In this document: positions 6,774 to 10,291 of the stretch, one piece after another
Layout: each line of letters starts with the position of its first letter
Position numbering within the stretch: position 1 is the stretch's first letter
Origin: an uncultured Bacteroides sp.
GTDB lineage: Bacteria; Bacteroidota; Bacteroidia; Bacteroidales; Bacteroidaceae
DNA: 10,291 nt
Assembly (NCBI RefSeq): GCF_958445495.1
Contig: NZ_CAUCSQ010000085.1
Span: 1 to 10,291 of the forward strand
Reading direction: 5' to 3'
Translations under genes and position numbers: made by a program
The notes under the pieces: model-generated
What the model saw: the letters and a program-made list of their open reading frames with translations, nothing else
What the model was told of the DNA's origin: nothing
Databases searched by the model: none

Positions 6774-7901
6774 ATGAGAAAGAATTATTTGTTATATCTT
6801 TTATTATTGGCATTGAGTTCTCCGTTATGGGTGGGCTGTAATGACTGGACAGAACCGGAAGCGAAAGATTATTTCCAGACTCCTTCCGAAGAGTATTACG
6901 CAGCTTTACGCGCTTATAAGAAATCAGAACATTCCGTAACTTTCGGATGGTTTGGCAACTGGACGGGAGAAGGGGCTTCATTGGTAAACAGTTTGGCAGG
7001 CATACCGGATAGTGTGGATATTGTTTCTATCTGGGGAAACTGGTCAAACCTCACAGAAGCTCAAAAGAAAGACCTCCAATTTTGCCAGCAAGTGAAAGGA
7101 ACCCGTTTCAATATCTGTTTTATCATCACTTCTGTGGGTACGCAGATTACCCCGCAACACATTTATGATAATTGGGAAGAAATGGGCTTCTCATCCCAGC
7201 AAGCTGCTGTGAATGATTTCTGGGGATGGCCTTCCGACGAATCCGACGAGAAAGCTGTGGAAGCATCCATTCGTAAATATGCGAGTGCCATTGCCGATAC
7301 TATCAATAAATACGGGTATGACGGTTTTGACATTGATTATGAGCCGAACTTCGGCAATTCGGGAAATATTGTAGACGATGACGACAGAATGTTCATATTT
7401 GTAGACGAGTTGGGCAAATACTTCGGTCCTAAATCCGGAACGGGTAAATTACTGGTTATAGACGGAGAGCCGCAAAGCATAACCGGCAGACCTGAAATCG
7501 GGCTATATTTCGATTATTTTATTATTCAGGCCTACAAACCCGGTAATGATGCCAATCTGGACAAACGTCTGATTAGCGGAGGTGTGGCTGGTCCGGGACT
7601 CGTCCAGACTTACGGCGATGTAATGACGGAAGAACAAATTACCAATATGACTATAATGACAGAAAATTTTGAAGCTGTGGATGCTGCTATGGATGGAGGC
7701 TATTCCTATACTGACCGTTATGGAAACAGCATGAAATCTCTGGAAGGTATGGCACGTTGGCAACCGAGTAATGGCTTCCGCAAAGGTGGTGTGGGAACCT
7801 ATCACATGGAAGCGGAATATCCGACAAATCCCGAATATAAGAATCTGCGCAAGGCTATTCAGATTATGAATCCTTCTTCAAATTCATTAATTAAATATTG
7901 A
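6774..7901 (+). CDS. GH18 family lipoprotein, probable surface endo-beta-N-acetylglucosaminidase
   Basis: GH18 enzymes cleave beta-1,4 bonds between GlcNAc residues by substrate-assisted catalysis; SusCD-linked Bacteroides members typically release host N-glycans. The 375-aa protein has a lipoprotein signal with lipobox WVGC (Cys22), then a short linker and a TIM-barrel domain from about residue 55 (SVTFGWFGNWTGEG). The GH18 motif DGFDIDYE spans residues 183-190, with Glu190 as the catalytic acid and Asp188 as its helper. A later QAY (Gln252-Tyr254) fits the conserved barrel tyrosine. All key residues are present, so it should be active, unlike binding-only GH18 relatives in some loci. It starts 24 nt after SusD and ends 7 nt before the next gene. 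Chitin or peptidoglycan fragments are alternative substrates. Confidence 0.88.
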   Translation: MRKNYLLYLLLLALSSPLWVGCNDWTEPEAKDYFQTPSEEYYAALRAYKKSEHSVTFGWFGNWTGEGASLVNSLAGIPDSVDIVSIWGNWSNLTEAQKKDLQFCQQVKGTRFNICFIITSVGTQITPQHIYDNWEEMGFSSQQAAVNDFWGWPSDESDEKAVEASIRKYASAIADTINKYGYDGFDIDYEPNFGNSGNIVDDDDRMFIFVDELGKYFGPKSGTGKLLVIDGEPQSITGRPEIGLYFDYFIIQAYKPGNDANLDKRLISGGVAGPGLVQTYGDVMTEEQITNMTIMTENFEAVDAAMDGGYSYTDRYGNSMKSLEGMARWQPSNGFRKGGVGTYHMEAEYPTNPEYKNLRKAIQIMNPSSNSLIKY

Positions 7902-7908
7902 TTTTACC

Positions 7909-9096
7909 ATGAAACGAATAAATAGAATAAATCCGTTCCTGCTCATGTCGTTTTTGGCACTGGGCGGATTATGGAGTGGCTGCGACGATGCAAATTACAG
8001 TACCCTCGACACTCATGCGTTCTTTCAGGAAGCGTTGAGCGCGTCAAGTACGAAAGTTACGGTTCAAGGCAGCGGTTCAACCAGCGTCACCCTGAATGTG
8101 CAAATCAGTGATATGCAACAAAAGGATAATACTTATACTTTGGCGATAGATGAAGGGGTTCTTGATTCATACAATAAATCTAACGGTACCAATTATATCA
8201 CGTTACCGGATACCCACTACACTCTTCCTGAAGATATAACTATTAAAGCCGGCAATTATAATGCCAATCCTGTTTCCATACAAATCAAGTCATTTTCTGA
8301 TGAAATGAACGCTTCCGGCGAATCATACGCTTTACCGATTCGTCTGGTAGCCCAAAACGGCAGTACACCTGTAATGCCCATAACCGGCAGTATGGTAATT
8401 TTGACAAATAGCATTATGGAGTTCTCCTGTCCGCAGTTTGTCGGAAGCACGGGACTGGTTGCGAAGAAGTTTGAAGAAACTCCGGAAACTTATAATGAGT
8501 TTACCGTGGAAGTACGTTTTCAAATCAGCGATACGAACAATCGTAACCGTGCGGTATTCAATACGTCAAACAGCGACGGCAGCAAATATTTATTATTACG
8601 TTTTGAAGACCCTCAAAGCGACAATGATGATTACAAAGCCCACTCATTGGTTCAGATACAGACCCATGAAACTTATTTGAATCCGACGTATTCTTTTGAA
8701 ACTAACAAATGGCAACATCTTGCAGTGACCTACAACGGTTCAAAATACCGTATATATATAAACGGTAAAGACGGAGGTTCAAAAGATGTCACATCCGGTC
8801 CTGTCACATTCGGTAAGGTAAGCTGGTTTGACGCTGATACCTGGTGGAGTGGATGCAAGATACTGGTAAGTGAAGCCCGCATCTGGTCCGTATGCCGCTC
8901 GGAAGTTCAGATTCAGAACAATATGACTGTAACAAGTCCAAAAACACCGGGATTGGAGGCTTATTGGAAATTTAACGAAGGTACAGGCAATACATTTGAG
9001 GATTGCACGGGTAACGGACATACTATTACTACGACGAATACCCCTGTCTGGGTAGATAATATTTTATCTACAGATGAAGCTACTCCGTGGAAGTGA
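7909..9096 (+). CDS. Lipoprotein with DUF1735-like N-domain and LamG/concanavalin-A-like domain
   Basis: Probable surface glycan-binding protein of the operon. The 395-aa product has a lipoprotein signal (lipobox WSGC, Cys25, followed by DDANY). The N-terminal domain, about residues 40-165, is a beta-sandwich of the DUF1735 kind common next to SusCD and GH18 genes (YNKSNGTNYITLPDTHYTL, ITIKAGNY). A LamG/laminin-G-3-like domain fills about residues 175-385, with the characteristic KWQHLAVTYNG, YRIYINGK, VSEARIWSVCRS and GLEAYWKFNEGTGN segments. LamG folds may bind or, rarely, cleave glycans; no catalytic residues can be assigned here. It lies 7 nt after the GH18 gene, which suggests translational coupling. 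It lacks its own promoter and so would share the phase-variable fate of the operon. Confidence 0.88.
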   Translation: MKRINRINPFLLMSFLALGGLWSGCDDANYSTLDTHAFFQEALSASSTKVTVQGSGSTSVTLNVQISDMQQKDNTYTLAIDEGVLDSYNKSNGTNYITLPDTHYTLPEDITIKAGNYNANPVSIQIKSFSDEMNASGESYALPIRLVAQNGSTPVMPITGSMVILTNSIMEFSCPQFVGSTGLVAKKFEETPETYNEFTVEVRFQISDTNNRNRAVFNTSNSDGSKYLLLRFEDPQSDNDDYKAHSLVQIQTHETYLNPTYSFETNKWQHLAVTYNGSKYRIYINGKDGGSKDVTSGPVTFGKVSWFDADTWWSGCKILVSEARIWSVCRSEVQIQNNMTVTSPKTPGLEAYWKFNEGTGNTFEDCTGNGHTITTTNTPVWVDNILSTDEATPWK

Positions 9097-9116
9097 TACA
9101 ATCTAATACAGTTACT

Positions 9117-10022
9117 ATGAATAGAATATTTCAAATTATAACCATTGTACTTATGAGTACAACGATTCCTTTCTTCTCATCTTGTAAGGATGACGAATCG
9201 ATTAGTGAATGGGATATGAGTTATGTTTCTCTGTTGCCCGTTGATTATTTAAAGCCTACTCCTTTCTTCTCTTTGAAGCATATCGAGGAAGAAGGTATCG
9301 AGGGTTCTGTAGAATATCAGTTTATGGTTGTTACCCAAAAAGCTTCCAATCAAGATATAAAAGTCAATCTGGAAGCTGTATGTGATGGCATATCTGAAAA
9401 TAAAATCAATTTGACAACAAAGACTGCTGTCATTAAAGCAGGAAGCACTCAATCGGATGTAATAACTTTAAACATCGATAACTGGGATGATTTATTGGCA
9501 ATTAAAGAGGAAGCCGATTATACATTAAATATCAAAATAAGCGGTATGGAAGCATCTGAAAACGTTGTCTTATCGGAATACCGCCAACAAATCTCCATAA
9601 AAATCTCCAAGAGCAAAGAGAAGGAAAAGGAAAGCGTATTATTGACCGACCCTTCTAAATGGATATTTACTTTTATGGATGGTGTTGAAAATGCGGCATC
9701 CAATTCTGTGGCGGGAACCGGAAATTCAGATGTAGCAACCAATGGCATTCCTTTTTGGTTTACTGTTGATTTTATTGAAGAAAAAACACTCACTGGTATT
9801 AAGACATCTCATTGGGGAAGTACTTATGCACCTACCAAAATAGAGCTATTCATTTCAGAAGACAATGATAGGTGGACATCGATAGGACAATTTGAGACTT
9901 CTGGCAGTGTTCAGGAAATAAGGTTTGAAGAACGTATAAAAACGAAGTATCTGAAATATCAGATGATAGATGTTCCGAGCCGGGTAGATATCACTCGTTT
10001 TTATGTTTATTCGTGGGAATAA
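9117..10022 (+). CDS. Lipoprotein with DUF1735-like N-domain and F5/8 type C (discoidin/CBM32-like) domain
   Basis: Probable surface glycan-binding protein and last gene of the operon. I chose ATG 9117 (MNRIFQIITIV), 20 nt after the previous stop, over a GTG at 9087 that overlaps the upstream gene and would put a charged tail before the signal peptide. The 301-aa product has a lipobox ending in Cys23, followed by KDDES. This closely matches the Bacteroides lipoprotein export signal (K plus two acidic residues after Cys), so surface display is likely. Residues about 35-165 form a DUF1735-like sandwich. Residues about 172-301 resemble an F5/8 type C domain (FWFTVDFIEEKTLTGIKTSH, APTKIELFISEDNDRWTSIG, KYLKYQMIDV). 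Such domains often bind galactose or GlcNAc residues. A strong terminator follows 18 nt after the stop. Confidence 0.85.
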   Translation: MNRIFQIITIVLMSTTIPFFSSCKDDESISEWDMSYVSLLPVDYLKPTPFFSLKHIEEEGIEGSVEYQFMVVTQKASNQDIKVNLEAVCDGISENKINLTTKTAVIKAGSTQSDVITLNIDNWDDLLAIKEEADYTLNIKISGMEASENVVLSEYRQQISIKISKSKEKEKESVLLTDPSKWIFTFMDGVENAASNSVAGTGNSDVATNGIPFWFTVDFIEEKTLTGIKTSHWGSTYAPTKIELFISEDNDRWTSIGQFETSGSVQEIRFEERIKTKYLKYQMIDVPSRVDITRFYVYSWE

Positions 10023-10040
10023 ATTCAGGGTTATATAATG

Positions 10041-10075
10041 AAAAGAGGATGGAGCAATACTCCATCCTCTTTTTG
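10041..10075 (+). terminator. Intrinsic terminator of the SusC-SusD-GH18 operon
   Basis: A 14-bp perfect stem (10041-10054 with 10060-10073, AGAGGATGGAG/CTCCATCCTCT core), a 5-nt CAATA loop and a T run at 10069-10074 make a classic rho-independent terminator 18 nt after the last stop. It would end transcription entering through the SusC cassette and keep it from reaching the silent cassette beginning at 10237. Confidence 0.92.
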
Positions 10076-10236
10076 TATCCAATAGGGCTGCCACATCTTG
10101 ATTGTGTAAAAATAAATAATTGCATTTACTTTTCAGTTGCTTTTAATATATTCGGACATTTGAATAGGTACATACTTGCGTTTCAATAGAAAATTCCTAT
10201 TCGAAAAATTCCTTCATTGTTATTATTACTACATTT
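10076..10236. other. Gene-free spacer upstream of silent cassette C
   Basis: No gene, clear promoter or start codon is seen. In the frame of the repeat, a TAG at 10187 is followed by no ATG or GTG before the repeat, so the third cassette is also headless here. A 7-bp inverted repeat (GAATAGG 10162-10168, CCTATTC 10196-10202) is present but weak. Confidence 0.5.
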
Positions 10237-10291
10237 CTCCCAAGCAATCACGCTAGCCGATAATCAGCCTTTGAAAGTTACGTTAGGGGAA
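10237..10291 (+). repeat. Junction repeat, copy C, opening a third SusC cassette beyond the right edge
   Basis: It is identical to the reverse complement of 1-55 over all 55 bp and is in direct orientation to copy B. The coding frame is open to the window end, giving SQAITLADNQPLKVTLGE. It is therefore the first part of another silent SusC plug/barrel cassette, of which only 18 codons are visible. Confidence 0.9.

Noticed and set aside
9087..9116. GTG start overlapping the end of the LamG gene
   Set aside because: ATG 9117 gives a clean lipoprotein signal peptide; the extra ten residues would precede it without purpose.
1..10291. CRISPR array, tRNA, rRNA or insertion sequence
   Set aside because: No regularly spaced short repeats, no tRNA-like cloverleaf and no transposase-like coding sequence were seen; the 55-bp repeats are coding and kilobases apart.

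Overview
The window looks like a chromosomal piece of a gut Bacteroides. The signs are moderate-to-low GC, SusC/SusD proteins, several lipoproteins with Cys lipoboxes, a Bacteroidetes-type tyrosine recombinase, and a TAnnTTTG-like -7 promoter box. The species cannot be fixed from the sequence. The architecture is that of a SusC 'shufflon': a phase-variable glycan-uptake locus in which one expressed SusC N-terminus is joined by DNA inversion to alternative SusC C-terminal cassettes. Such loci are known from B. fragilis, and I recall a related one in B. thetaiotaomicron; the exact match was not checked.

Layout: positions 1-567 (minus strand) hold the start of a SusC gene with signal peptide, STN domain and carboxypeptidase-D-like domain. 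It reads off the left edge, presumably into the currently expressed C-terminal cassette. An AT-rich regulatory region of about 380 bp follows, then a plus-strand tyrosine recombinase (946-2190) and a short gene-free spacer. A second copy of the SusC junction sequence (2397-2451) comes next, in the opposite orientation to the copy at 1-55. It opens a promoterless and startless SusC plug/barrel cassette (to 5190). The operon continues with a SusD-like lipoprotein (5208-6749), a GH18 endoglycosidase-type lipoprotein (6774-7901), a DUF1735-like plus LamG lipoprotein (7909-9096) and a DUF1735-like plus F5/8C lipoprotein (9117-10022). It closes with a strong intrinsic terminator (10041-10075). After another silent spacer, a third junction copy (10237-10291) begins what must be a further silent SusC cassette beyond the right edge.

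How it works together (inference supported by frame analysis): recombination between the inverted 55-bp repeats at 1-55 and 2397-2451 flips a segment of about 2.3 kb carrying promoter, SusC N-terminus and recombinase. This joins codon 189 of the N-terminus in frame to the silent cassette, giving a full SusC of about 1101 aa. It would turn on the whole SusCD-GH18-LamG-F5/8C operon and turn off the left one. Recombination with the copy at 10237-10291 would select the right-hand cassette instead. The GH18 catalytic motif is intact, and the glycan-binding lipoproteins fit a surface machine that cuts and imports GlcNAc-containing glycans, possibly host N-glycans.
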